This document shows positions 37,688 to 46,175 of a stretch of 64,000 bases of DNA, piece by piece. Source of the stretch: Trinickia sp. Y13 (GTDB lineage: Bacteria; Pseudomonadota; Gammaproteobacteria; Burkholderiales; Burkholderiaceae); NCBI RefSeq assembly GCF_029522115.1, contig NZ_JAKWFK010000005.1:124001-188000 (forward strand), read 5' to 3'. The position numbers and the translations under genes are program-made. The notes under the pieces are model-generated. The model saw nothing but the letters and a program-made list of their open reading frames with translations, ran no database searches and had not been told where the DNA came from. Numbering within the stretch: the stretch's first letter is position 1; each line of letters opens with the position of its first letter.

Positions 37688-38035
37688 CTAAAACGCGATT
37701 TGCAAACCGTAGTCGAAGGCGAGGATCAGCAAGGAGCTGACGAGGCCGAGCGAGAGCGTGGTGAAGCGGCGCTCGAGATCCGCTTGCCGGCTCACCCATG
37801 CGATGGCGAGAAACACACCTTCGGCTACGAGCTGGACGGCGAACACGGCGAGCATCAGCGGATACTGGAAACTGCGCTCGCCGAATCCGGCGAAGTCCAC
37901 GCCATGGGCGGCCATCCAATGGCCCACCCGATACACCACGAAGAAGAGCAGCAGCACGGGGAAGACATAGCTGCCGAGGTAAGTGGGCGCAGCGTGCGGC
38001 GCGATTGCGCGATCAACGCGATGAGTCTGCTGCAT
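37688..38035 (-). CDS. small membrane protein of unknown function, Anr-box controlled
   Basis: 115 residues with three probable transmembrane helices (GSYVFPVLLLFFVVYRVGHW, LMLAVFAVQLVAEGVFLAIA and LSLGLVSSLLILAFDYGLQI). No family is recognised. GGGAG precedes the ATG at 38035. An FNR-type box is centred about 61 bases upstream with a CATAAA -10 hexamer at the matching distance, so I infer induction at low oxygen. It is monocistronic; 37479-37687 downstream shows only an 8-bp inverted repeat. Confidence 0.75.
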   Translation of the reverse strand: MQQTHRVDRAIAPHAAPTYLGSYVFPVLLLFFVVYRVGHWMAAHGVDFAGFGERSFQYPLMLAVFAVQLVAEGVFLAIAWVSRQADLERRFTTLSLGLVSSLLILAFDYGLQIAF

Positions 38036-38089
38036 GACGATCTCCCGTCGGTGACGGCTTCACTTTATGTGTGCGTCGACGGCGCGCTT

Positions 38090-38103
38090 TTGACATGAAT
38101 CAA
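38090..38103 (-). promoter_or_regulatory. FNR/Anr-type box, class II position, facing the small membrane gene
   Basis: TTGACATGAATCAA is one base from the TTGAT-N4-ATCAA consensus. On the minus strand CATAAA (complement of 38064-38069) would be the -10 element, placing the transcription start near 38056, about 41 bases from the box centre. This is the expected geometry of an FNR-activated class II promoter. Confidence 0.65.
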
Positions 38104-38237
38104 ACGAGAAAGCGCCGTGTCGTGTTCCGCCATCGTATTTGCACGTGTTGTATCGATAATGAAAGAAAATCAGATAAACAAAGAAAGCAGATCGATGGTT
38201 TTGCGCGGCAGCGAACCTTCCCGAACGGTCACGAGCG

Positions 38238-38618
38238 TCAGGCGGCGGGCGGCATCTGGTCGCTCAGCTCGGTCAACACATCTGGCAAGCGAGCGAATTC
38301 GACCGCCTTGTCGAGAAAGAGCCGCGCCCCGAGGTCCAGACAAGCCGTTCGCATCTGCGCGTAGGCCGAGTTGCTGAGCACGATCGCCGCAATCGCCGGT
38401 CGATGCTCGCGTAACCACTTCAGAATCGTAAGGCCGCTCGTGCCGGCCCGAAGCTGCAGGTCGACGATGGCGACGTCGGGCTCGTGCTCGCGGATCGCGG
38501 CAAGCGCGGCGTCGGGGTCGTCGGCTTGCGCCACGATTTGTGCGCCCGGGACCATCTGCACGAGTTCGCACAAGCGGTCGCGGATAGGCGCAAAGTCTTC
38601 TACGAGTAACACCTTCAT
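38238..38618 (-). CDS. stand-alone response-regulator receiver protein
   Basis: 126 residues, receiver domain only. MKVLLVEDFAPIRDRL gives the acidic pair, D53 in VAIVDLQLRAGTSGL is the phospho-acceptor, and LFLDKAVEF carries the conserved lysine. There is no output domain. The start at 38618 is the family-typical N-terminus; upstream in-frame starts would add unrelated sequence. It is divergent from the HisKA_3 kinase at 38840, its likely partner (inference). Confidence 0.87.
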   Translation of the reverse strand: MKVLLVEDFAPIRDRLCELVQMVPGAQIVAQADDPDAALAAIREHEPDVAIVDLQLRAGTSGLTILKWLREHRPAIAAIVLSNSAYAQMRTACLDLGARLFLDKAVEFARLPDVLTELSDQMPPAA

Positions 38619-38839
38619 GATTGACAGCTGAGATTTCGACTTGACGCTTCGAGTGTCCACGAAACGATTCGCCGAGGAAATCAGCGGTGGACGGGATTTC
38701 TGTGCGCCTTTGCGCTGCCTTGTCAGGCAAGGCCTACAAGCGAATCGAAGCAAACGTTTGCCATGCGGTGCGGCCTTGCGTGACACGTTTCTTGCGCTAA
38801 GGCTAGACTGGGATATCTGCGTAAGCGGGAGCCGGGTCA

Positions 38840-40363
38840 GTGGATAGTCAGCCGTCACCTTCGAACAGGCCTATTGGCGACACGCTTTTGGCCCGTATTT
38901 CGCCGGAAGATCGCTACCGGGCGCTGGTCGATTCGATCGAGGAATACGCGATCTTTCTGCTCGATGCGAAGGGCCGGATCGCGACGTGGAATGCGGGGGC
39001 CGAGCGGATCCAAGGTTATCGGGCGCAGGAAATCATCGGCCGCCATTTTTCGGTGTTTTATCCCCAGGAGGTCGCGGCGCGCGGCTATCCCGACGAAGAG
39101 CTGCGCCACGCCGCCAAGCTCGGCCGTTGGGAGGACGAGGGTTGGCGAATGCGTAAAGACGGCTCGCGTCTATGGGCCAACGTCGTGATTACGGCGTTGC
39201 GCGACGAGAAAGGCGAGCTGATGGGGTTCGCGAAGATCACGCGCGACTTGACCGAGCGGCGCCGCAACGAGGAGCGACTGCGCCAGAGCGAGGAGCGTTT
39301 GCGCCGGCTCATGGATGCCGTGGAGGACGCGATCTTCATGCTCGATCCCGGAGGGCAGATCACGAGTTGGAATGGCGGAGCCACGCGCGTGCTCGGTTTT
39401 CGCGCGCAGGAAATCATCGGCCGGCATTTTTCGCGTCTTTATCCGATCGAGGAGACGGCCGAGCGCCGCCCGGAGCGCGACCTTGCCGATGCCGCCGCCC
39501 GTGGACGCATCGAGAAGGAAGGCTGGCGCATGCGCCGGGATGGCACGCGCTTTTGCGCGAATATCGTCGTGACAGCCGTTCATGGCGCGGCCGGGGAACT
39601 CGTGGGCTTTGCTAAGGTGGTGCGTGACATCACCGAGCGCAAGCAGTTGCGGCAGCTCGAATATGCGAGCGAGCTTGCCGCGCGTATCGAGGCGACGCGC
39701 GAAGAAGAGAAAAAGCGCATCGCGCGCGAACTGCATGATGACTTGGGGCAGCAACTCACGGCGCTGAAGATGGATCTAGCGACCCTCGCGACAGCCGATG
39801 CGCAGGCGCTCGAAAGCGAGCCGCAGGCGTTCGATGCGGTGCGAACGCGGGCGCTCGCGATGCGCGACGCCGTCGATCATGCGATCGCGTCGGTGCGGCG
39901 GCTTGCGGCCGGATTGCGTCCCGCCGTGCTCGACGATCTTGGTTTGCTGCCGGCGCTCGAATGGCTCGTCGACGATTTTCGCCAGCGCTCGCGCTTGCGA
40001 ATCGACATCGCGAGCGACGCGCAAGATGTCGTGTTCAACGAGGCCGCATCGACAGCGATCTTTCGCATCGTGCAGGAAGCGCTGACCAATGTCGTGCGGC
40101 ATGCGAAAAACGCGACTGCCGTTCGCATCGAACTCGCGTGCGACGCCACGGCGTGCAACGTCTCGATCCGCGATAACGGCGTGGCAGGGGACGCGAGCGC
40201 GGGCGAACAAATGGGGCGGCCGAGTCCCTCCGGGCTTGCGGGAATTCGTGAGCGCGTGCGCCGGCTCGGCGGCTCGGTCGAGATCGGCGGGGAAGCGGGC
40301 GAGGGCTTTTCGATCCGCTTGTCGCTGCCGCGCGCGGTCGTGGAATCGTCGGCCGCGTCGTGA
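38840..40363 (+). CDS. soluble PAS-PAS HisKA_3 histidine kinase
   Basis: 507 residues with no membrane segment. Two PAS domains that are duplicates of each other (YAIFLLDAKGRIATWNAGAE and IFMLDPGGQITSWNGGATRV, both followed by AQEIIGRHFS) are followed by the phospho-acceptor helix with H299 in IARELHDDLGQQLTALKMDL and a NarX-type ATPase domain (FRIVQEALTNVVRHA, IRDNGVAG, GLAGIRERVRRLGG). The start is a GTG at 38840 with GGGAG upstream. It presumably senses an intracellular redox or oxygen signal; no haem- or flavin-specific residues could be assigned. It is divergent from the receiver gene. Confidence 0.9.
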   Translation: MDSQPSPSNRPIGDTLLARISPEDRYRALVDSIEEYAIFLLDAKGRIATWNAGAERIQGYRAQEIIGRHFSVFYPQEVAARGYPDEELRHAAKLGRWEDEGWRMRKDGSRLWANVVITALRDEKGELMGFAKITRDLTERRRNEERLRQSEERLRRLMDAVEDAIFMLDPGGQITSWNGGATRVLGFRAQEIIGRHFSRLYPIEETAERRPERDLADAAARGRIEKEGWRMRRDGTRFCANIVVTAVHGAAGELVGFAKVVRDITERKQLRQLEYASELAARIEATREEEKKRIARELHDDLGQQLTALKMDLATLATADAQALESEPQAFDAVRTRALAMRDAVDHAIASVRRLAAGLRPAVLDDLGLLPALEWLVDDFRQRSRLRIDIASDAQDVVFNEAASTAIFRIVQEALTNVVRHAKNATAVRIELACDATACNVSIRDNGVAGDASAGEQMGRPSPSGLAGIRERVRRLGGSVEIGGEAGEGFSIRLSLPRAVVESSAAS

Positions 40364-40380
40364 CGCACGCCGAGCGCGGT

Positions 40381-41235
40381 TCAGAATTGGTAGTTGACCG
40401 AAACGTTGAAAACGCCAGACGCGCGCGTTTGCGTGATCGGGCTGTGCGCGGCCGCGCCCACGAGTTGTTGGAATGCGCCGTCGGCGCTTACGATCCAATG
40501 CTTGTTGAGCGTCAGCGAAGCAGTGACGCCGAACCCAACCGAACGAATGCCGGCCGACGCGTGGTATTGCCGGTATCCCGATCGCGCGGATTGCTCCTCA
40601 TTGACGCCGAACCAACTGTTCATGTAGCGTGAATCGGCGATCGTCATCGTCGGGCCGGCGAACCACGAGAATCTCTCCGAGCTGCCGGGCATCGGCATAT
40701 AAGCGCCAAGGTCGCCTATCCATCCGTTGTCGCCGCCGAAATTGCGGCGAAGATCGGCGCGCAGCACGAGCGGAAACGATTTCGAAATCACATATTCGCC
40801 AAGCAGCCGCAGGCTTGGAGCGGGATTGATGTTGCCCATCCCATTCAAGTGGCCGAGATCGTCGGCCGCGCGCCGTCCGAGATCGTAGCTCGCTGCAAGG
40901 CCGAGCCGCCAATTCGGTCCGGTCGCGAGGTTCATGCCGATGCCTTCGCCCGTCGAAAGAAAGAAGCGGTCGCGATAGCGAATGTCAAGGCTCGGACCGC
41001 CTAGCCAGTGATAACGGTCGGAGCCGTCGTAGAGCGGCTGGAAGCTGGCAGATGGACCGACGCGAATGCGCCATGTCGGTATTTTGGGCTCGAACATCTG
41101 CTCGAGCAGAACGCCCGAGGAGTATTGCCACTCGGCGAGCGGCGAAGGCGTTTGCGCGTGGACCGATGCGGGCGCGAGGACCATGAGAGCCGCGCTGGCG
41201 AAGACGATGCGCGATGCCGCGTGTGAGGTCGACAT
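40381..41235 (-). CDS. MipA/OmpV family outer-membrane protein
   Basis: 284 residues with a signal peptide (ending SVHAQ) and alternating amphipathic strands of an outer-membrane barrel: FQPLYDGSDRYHWLGGPSLD, LLGEYVISKSFPLVLRADLR, and the final GVFNVSVNYQF with terminal aromatic residue. The family includes MltA-interacting protein MipA and OmpV. The function here is probably structural or as a channel. It converges on the kinase gene and is divergent from the next receiver gene. Confidence 0.85.
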   Translation of the reverse strand: MSTSHAASRIVFASAALMVLAPASVHAQTPSPLAEWQYSSGVLLEQMFEPKIPTWRIRVGPSASFQPLYDGSDRYHWLGGPSLDIRYRDRFFLSTGEGIGMNLATGPNWRLGLAASYDLGRRAADDLGHLNGMGNINPAPSLRLLGEYVISKSFPLVLRADLRRNFGGDNGWIGDLGAYMPMPGSSERFSWFAGPTMTIADSRYMNSWFGVNEEQSARSGYRQYHASAGIRSVGFGVTASLTLNKHWIVSADGAFQQLVGAAAHSPITQTRASGVFNVSVNYQF

Positions 41236-41412
41236 AAACTGTTTTCCTTATGGGAACGCCCGGCGGCATGCGAACGATGCGCGCGCTGCCTGAGCAAATC
41301 GTGCCAGAGCTCACAGCAAAGCGCATGCCTTTTTTTTGTCGCAGTGCGCGTCTCGGGTTCGCAATTTGCATTAGTTCGGCTCTGCGTCGAGACCAACCTA
41401 GGAGAAGCGGCT

Positions 41413-41907
41413 GTGACCGAGCCTGACAAAACGAACGAAGACGTCGTGCTGTGGCGGTCGTTCAGACCGGCGATGGCCGATCATCGCCGAGTGCTGGTGG
41501 TGGACGACTACCGCGATGCCGCCGAGGCCTTGCAACTTTTGCTCGATGCCGATGGCTTCGAATGCCGCGCGACGAGCGATCCGCACGCTGCCTGCGCGAT
41601 CGCGCGCGAATGGCAACCGTTCGCCGTCCTGCTCGATATCGCGATGCCCGGGCTCGACGGTCTCGAACTGGCGCGGCGGTTGCGGGCCGACCCCGAGACG
41701 GCCCACATGCTGTTGATCGCTTGCACGGGCTACGCCTCCTCGGAGGATCGGGCGCGCGCACGCCACGCAGGTTTCGACGCGCATTGCGCGAAGCCGCTCA
41801 CGCCGCAACTGATACTTCGCGTGCTCGAGTTCGCGAGCGAGGGTACGCACCGCGTCGCGGACGAGATCGACGGTTCGAAAGAGAACGCGCCCTGCACGCG
41901 TCTTTGA
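41413..41907 (+). CDS. stand-alone response-regulator receiver protein
   Basis: 164 residues. After a ~22-residue leader the receiver domain begins RRVLVVDDYRDAAEALQLLL, with D75 in AVLLDIAMPGLDGLELARRL as the phospho-acceptor and the lysine in HCAKPLTPQ. The C-terminal 30 residues are charged and unstructured. There is no output domain. The GTG at 41413 is preceded by AGGAGA at good spacing; an internal ATG (MADHRR) is possible. It is not closely similar to the other two receivers. Confidence 0.83.
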   Translation: MTEPDKTNEDVVLWRSFRPAMADHRRVLVVDDYRDAAEALQLLLDADGFECRATSDPHAACAIAREWQPFAVLLDIAMPGLDGLELARRLRADPETAHMLLIACTGYASSEDRARARHAGFDAHCAKPLTPQLILRVLEFASEGTHRVADEIDGSKENAPCTRL

Positions 41908-42042
41908 ACGGCGCTGCCGCACAGGTTGCGTGCGCAACGTTCGCCCCCGCTTGCCAAGGCCATTACGGCGTGCTCCAATCGCGCCCAGCCGACGCTGCGC
42001 CGACACCGTGAGGCGCAGTGCAAATCCGGGGGGGAACGACCG

Positions 42043-42597
42043 ATGAAGCATTCGCTGCACGCATGCGTCATCGTGGCCGCCGCAGCGGTCGCGATGACGG
42101 TGAGCGGGCCGGCCTGGGCCGACGCCTCGCGCGCAAATCATGGCAACGACCCGTTCTTTCAGGTTTCGCAGGCGGTACCGGCGTGCCCGGCCCCGCTCGG
42201 GCCGCTCGAGACCGAGCAGGAATGGCTCGGCGAATCGCATTATCGAATCGAGCGCGGCAACAGTTGCTGGTGGGAAGGGCGCTGCAGGCTGCCGAACGGC
42301 TATCTCTACGACAAGGAAATCGAGGAGGCGGCCAAGCGGCGCCTGAACTTTATCGAGGCCGCGACGCATTGGCGCGAGCGCACGACGCTTTGGTTGACGT
42401 TGCAGCGGCGCTTCATTTACGTGCAAGGGTGTGTCGTGCCGGACTTCGACAAGCAGGCGTTCCTTTCCGAAATGGCGAAAACGGCCGACGTCGAGCGCGT
42501 CATCGACGATATGACGACCGATCCGGGATCTTCGTCGCTGCCCTATCGCACGCAGGCCGACCCCGACAAGGCCGCTTATCCGCACGATGACGATTAG
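42043..42597 (+). CDS. exported BON-like protein
   Basis: 184 residues with a signal peptide ending PAWADAS. The region YDKEIEEAAKRRLNFIEAAT through RRFIYVQGCVVPDFDKQAF and DVERVIDDMTTDP resembles a BON lipid- or envelope-binding module, though weakly. Three cysteines (ACPAP, SCWWEGRC) could form disulphides in the periplasm. GGGGGGAA precedes the ATG. Its stop overlaps the convergent antiporter gene by four bases. Confidence 0.7.
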   Translation: MKHSLHACVIVAAAAVAMTVSGPAWADASRANHGNDPFFQVSQAVPACPAPLGPLETEQEWLGESHYRIERGNSCWWEGRCRLPNGYLYDKEIEEAAKRRLNFIEAATHWRERTTLWLTLQRRFIYVQGCVVPDFDKQAFLSEMAKTADVERVIDDMTTDPGSSSLPYRTQADPDKAAYPHDDD

Positions 42598-43922
42598 CGC
42601 CGCGCTGCCGCGCGCGCACGCCGGTAGTTCTTCATGAGCGGCATGGCGGACATGCCATGCACGAACACCGAAGCCGTTACGACGGCGAGCGCATAGGGCG
42701 CGAGCGGTGCGATGGCCTCGCTGCGGCCGTTCTCGAGCGCATAGGCCAGGTAGAAGACGGTGCCGATGCCGCGAATGCCGAACCAACTCATCATGCGCCG
42801 TTCGATCGGCTCGGCGCGGGAACCCAGCAGCGCGAGCTCGACGGCTGCCGGGCGGATCGCAACGAACAGCGCGAGCACCAGCGCCGCCGTGCGCCACGTG
42901 ACGAGCGGCGCCGACACCGACACCGTGCTCAGTACATTGCCGATCATGATCATCATCCCCATCTCGGCGATGCGTTCGAGCTCGATCGTGAAATGCAGCA
43001 CGGACTCGGCCATGTAGGCATGGGCTTTCGCCGGGTCCGCCGCGGTGGCCGCGACGTCGGATGAGTCGATCGCGCCGATCGCATCTTGTGGCGAACGCTC
43101 GCCCGTCGCCCGGTGCTCGACGCGGCGCATCGCAACACCGGCCGCGAAGGCTGAAAGGAAGCCGAACGTATGGAGCAATTGCGCCGTGCCGTACGACAGT
43201 TCGATCAGACCCAGGGCGAAGAACCCTTCGAGACCGAGCGCTTGTGCGTAGCGCGTTCTCAACCATGCCACCGCGTGCGTCGTAGCAAACCCGAGCAATG
43301 CGCCGACCGCGACGGCCCCGACGATCCCCCATGCCGTTTGTGCGAGCCCTCGCAGCGTGACGAGCGCGTCCGTGTGCGGCGCGCCGTGCGCGCTAAGGGC
43401 GAGCGCGAACAACATGAAGGGCAGGGCAATGCCGTCGTTCAACCCGCCCTCGCCCGAGAGCGAAAACCGCACGATGTCCAGATCGTTCGCGTCGCGCACT
43501 TGCACGTCGTGCGCGAGCACCGGGTCGGTCGGCGCGAGCATCGCCGCAAGGACCCAGGCAGGACCCCATTCGAGCCCTAGCCCCCAAGCGCAAAATGCCG
43601 CGAGCAGGGGCACGGTGACGATCATCGCCAGCAAGCCTAGGCGCACGGGCAGCGACCACAGCGACGCGAGAATCGGTGCGCGCAAACGCAGCCCGATCGC
43701 AAACAACGAAGCGAGCAGTGCGATTTCGGTCACGATGCGCACGAGCGGCGCCTGCTTGACGATATCGATTGCCAACAGCCCGGCGCCGCTCGGCCCCAGG
43801 GCGAAGCCAGTCGCTAGATACAACATCGCGCCCGTCAGCGGCAACCGCTTGAACAGCGAACTGGCGATGCCCATGCCGACGAACATGCCGCCGACGATCA
43901 GAAACCAGGTTGTTTCGCGCAT
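42594..43922 (-). CDS. CPA1-family sodium/proton antiporter
   Basis: 442 residues, about twelve transmembrane helices. Family motifs are present: LAPTDPVLAHDV (the ion-binding Asp in helix five), SGEGGLNDGIALP (helix six), and WFGIRGIGTVFYLAY near the C-terminus. These proteins exchange cytosolic Na+ or K+ for protons at the inner membrane and help in pH and salt stress. Several loop residues between the last helices are unusually hydrophilic. It is transcribed alone. Confidence 0.9.
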   Translation of the reverse strand: MRETTWFLIVGGMFVGMGIASSLFKRLPLTGAMLYLATGFALGPSGAGLLAIDIVKQAPLVRIVTEIALLASLFAIGLRLRAPILASLWSLPVRLGLLAMIVTVPLLAAFCAWGLGLEWGPAWVLAAMLAPTDPVLAHDVQVRDANDLDIVRFSLSGEGGLNDGIALPFMLFALALSAHGAPHTDALVTLRGLAQTAWGIVGAVAVGALLGFATTHAVAWLRTRYAQALGLEGFFALGLIELSYGTAQLLHTFGFLSAFAAGVAMRRVEHRATGERSPQDAIGAIDSSDVAATAADPAKAHAYMAESVLHFTIELERIAEMGMMIMIGNVLSTVSVSAPLVTWRTAALVLALFVAIRPAAVELALLGSRAEPIERRMMSWFGIRGIGTVFYLAYALENGRSEAIAPLAPYALAVVTASVFVHGMSAMPLMKNYRRARAAARR

Positions 43923-43952
43923 GCGATTGAGATGAACCCGACTCGAGCGGCG

Positions 43953-44348
43953 TTATCGGGGACGGCCGAACGCTTCGCGCAATTTGCCCTTGGCGGCTTG
44001 CAGCACGTCGCGGCGCGTCTTCGGCAGGTTCTTGCCCGCCCGGTTGATGAAGAAGTTGAGCATCGACATCGCGGACTGATAGGGCGTGCCGCGTCTTCGC
44101 TTGCTGGCGAGAGACGAGCGTCTGAGCGATTGCGCAATCTCTTCCGCACTCGCCGATTTGAAAATGCCCGGTTCGAGATCGAGGGCATCGCTACGTTCCA
44201 TCACGTCGCGCGACCAGCGATGCGGTTGCTTGCGCGCGCTTGCATGGCTGCTGGCTTTGCGATGTTCGGCCCGGCTTTGGGCGTGGCGTTGACGCGGCGG
44301 GCGGCCGGCACGTCGTCGCGTCGACGAATGAGCAGTGCGGGAGGCCAT
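43953..44348 (-). CDS. DUF3175 domain protein
   Basis: 131 residues. A basic, disordered N-terminus (RRRAGRPPRQRHAQ) is followed by the DUF3175 core: SRDVMERSDALDLEPGIFKS, SLRRSSLASKRRRGTPYQSA and MSMLNFFINRAGKNLPKTRR. The function is unknown; such proteins co-occur with Ku/LigD-type stress loci. The ATG at 44348 lacks a strong ribosome site. Confidence 0.8.
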   Translation of the reverse strand: MASRTAHSSTRRRAGRPPRQRHAQSRAEHRKASSHASARKQPHRWSRDVMERSDALDLEPGIFKSASAEEIAQSLRRSSLASKRRRGTPYQSAMSMLNFFINRAGKNLPKTRRDVLQAAKGKLREAFGRPR

Positions 44349-44595
44349 CGGTTGTCTCACATGTTGATCAGCGGCGTGGTCCGTGAACGGTGTCGCGCAA
44401 GCGGGGGTCGTCTTGCGCGGCCCGAGAGGGGCTTGCGAGGATTCACGCAATGCCTATGCCCGGCCTTTTGCACAACCGGCAATTCGTTTTGGCACGATTG
44501 ATGCGTGCCATGCGATAGGTCGAGCCCCGCCTCCCACCCCAGGCGGCGTGCAGTCTAAGCCGCGTTTCGTAAATACAAACCGATGGAGAAATCCC

Positions 44596-45150
44596 ATGGC
44601 GAATCAACCATTCTTGTCGGACGTCCAGGCCATTAGAAAACGTGCGCGCGAGCACATGGAGGAAGGGGCTGTGACCGCCGGCTATCAGGCCGATCGCACA
44701 ACGGTGCTCAAGCTGCTGAACGATGCTCTGGCCACGGAATTGGTCTGCACGCTGCGTTATCGCCGGCACTATTTCATGGCGAAGGGTATCCAATCCAAAA
44801 GCGTCGCCGATGAATTCCTGCAGCATTCGAACGAAGAGCAAGGCCATGCCGATCAACTTGCCGAACGTATCGTGCAGCTCGGCGGCGAACCGAACTTCTC
44901 GCCCGAGGGACTGCTTGCGCGAAGCCATGCCGAATATGTGGAAGGGACCTCGCTCGTCGACATGATCAAGGAAGACCTCGTGGCCGAGCGCGTGGCGATC
45001 GACAGTTATCGCGAGATCATTCAGTACTTGGGCGAGAAGGACCCTACCTCGCGGCGCGTCATGGAAAGCATCCTCGCCGTCGAGGAGGAGCATGCCGACG
45101 ATATGGCGGACTTGCTGGCCGGTTTGCCGGGCGAGCTCAAGGGGCGTTGA
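44596..45150 (+). CDS. ferritin-like diiron protein (bacterioferritin type)
   Basis: 184 residues forming a four-helix bundle with ferroxidase-type ligands: E48 in ALATELVCTLRY, E81/H84 in NEEQGHADQL, E131 in VAERVAIDSY and E163/H166 in VEEEHADDM. This would oxidise and store iron and protect DNA from peroxide in the cytosol. TGGAGAA precedes the ATG at 44596; the upstream extension of the frame is not typical. The PfpI-type gene follows after 66 bases, probably in the same transcript. Confidence 0.88.
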   Translation: MANQPFLSDVQAIRKRAREHMEEGAVTAGYQADRTTVLKLLNDALATELVCTLRYRRHYFMAKGIQSKSVADEFLQHSNEEQGHADQLAERIVQLGGEPNFSPEGLLARSHAEYVEGTSLVDMIKEDLVAERVAIDSYREIIQYLGEKDPTSRRVMESILAVEEEHADDMADLLAGLPGELKGR

Positions 45151-45216
45151 TCCACGCCGGGCACCGCGATTGCTGCGGTGCGTGCAGCACTTCATTCAAT
45201 GAAAGGAGTGGGGCCG

Positions 45217-45780
45217 ATGACCACCAAGACCAAACCGCTGGAGGGTTGCAAGGTTGCGATGCTGGCAACGGACGGCTTCGAAGAGGCCGAGCTTACCGAA
45301 CCGAAACGGGCGTTGTCGGAGGCGGGCGCGCTCGTGCATGTGATTTCGAACAAGCATGGGCAAATCCAAGGCTTTCGCCACGTCGAACGCGGCGGCACCG
45401 TGACCGTCGATGCGACCTTCGATCAAGTGCGGCCCGAGCAATACGACGCGGTGGTGTTGCCCGGCGGCGTCGTCAACGCCGATGCGCTGCGCACCGTGCC
45501 GCAGGCGCAGGCTTTCGTGCGAGAGATCGACGAAGCCCATAAGCCGGTCGCCGTGATTTGTCATGGCGGGTGGCTTCCCATTTCCGCGGGCATCGTCAAA
45601 GGTCATACCATGACGAGCTGGCCGAGCTTGCAAGACGACTTGCGCAATGCGGGAGCGACGTGGGTGGACGAGCAAGTCGTCGAGGACGGCAATTTCATCA
45701 CGAGCCGCAAGCCCGACGACATCCCGGCATTCAATCGAACGCTGATCGCGCAGCTCGAACATCGCGGGCAGGCCGCATGA
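45217..45780 (+). CDS. PfpI/DJ-1 type class-I glutamine-amidotransferase-like protein
   Basis: 187 residues. The nucleophile elbow is C115-H116 in VAVICHGGWLPISAG, and the acidic partner lies in DGFEEAELTEPKRALSEAG. Family members act as deglycases, proteases or chaperones against oxidative and carbonyl damage. AAAGGAGTGGGG sets the start at 45217. It is followed by DUF1488 in the same direction. Confidence 0.9.
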   Translation: MTTKTKPLEGCKVAMLATDGFEEAELTEPKRALSEAGALVHVISNKHGQIQGFRHVERGGTVTVDATFDQVRPEQYDAVVLPGGVVNADALRTVPQAQAFVREIDEAHKPVAVICHGGWLPISAGIVKGHTMTSWPSLQDDLRNAGATWVDEQVVEDGNFITSRKPDDIPAFNRTLIAQLEHRGQAA

Positions 45781-45844
45781 GTTGCGCCCAAAGCTTGCCG
45801 CCCCGCGCTCGTGCGCGGCAAATGCAAAGCGCGCGGAGCCGGCA

Positions 45845-46123
45845 ATGCGCGTGATCTTTTCCGATGATGCGCCCATGTTCGATGGCGCGCAGATGGTAGT
45901 GCGCTTTGTTGCCATCGTCGATGGCGTGCCCGTGTCGTGCGCGGTCACGGCCGAGGCGTTGGAAGATCATTTCGGCGCCCCTTCTACGCTCGAGGCCGAA
46001 TTGCTGCGCGCCTTCGCTCAAGGCCGCGAGCGCATTCACGAAGTGTGCAAGCGTACCATCGAGCAAAGTGGCGGGGCCGCCGTCGTATTGCGCAGCGGCC
46101 TGTTCCGTATCGAGCGCGCTTGA
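45845..46123 (+). CDS. DUF1488 protein
   Basis: 92 residues: MRVIFSDDAPMFDGAQMVVR then FVAIVDGVPVSCAVTAEALE and a helical end FAQGRERIHEVCKRTI. DUF1488 is a small soluble family of unknown function, often found in Burkholderia stress loci. CGGAG lies before the ATG. It sits 64 bases after the PfpI gene and 52 before the glycine-zipper gene. Confidence 0.82.
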   Translation: MRVIFSDDAPMFDGAQMVVRFVAIVDGVPVSCAVTAEALEDHFGAPSTLEAELLRAFAQGRERIHEVCKRTIEQSGGAAVVLRSGLFRIERA

Positions 46124-46175
46124 CGCCGGGGCATCCGTCGCCAGGTCGCGCGAAAACGAATTAGGAGGACGTGTC

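Noticed and set aside
37479-37919. upstream extension of the small 62-residue gene
   Set aside because: Residues before the methionine at 37478 are Arg/Ser-rich and overlap the membrane-protein gene; the ribosome site supports the short form.
41398-43332. 644-codon open frame on the minus strand
   Set aside because: Overlaps the receiver, BON-like and antiporter genes, all of which have motifs and ribosome sites; composition is that of a shadow frame.
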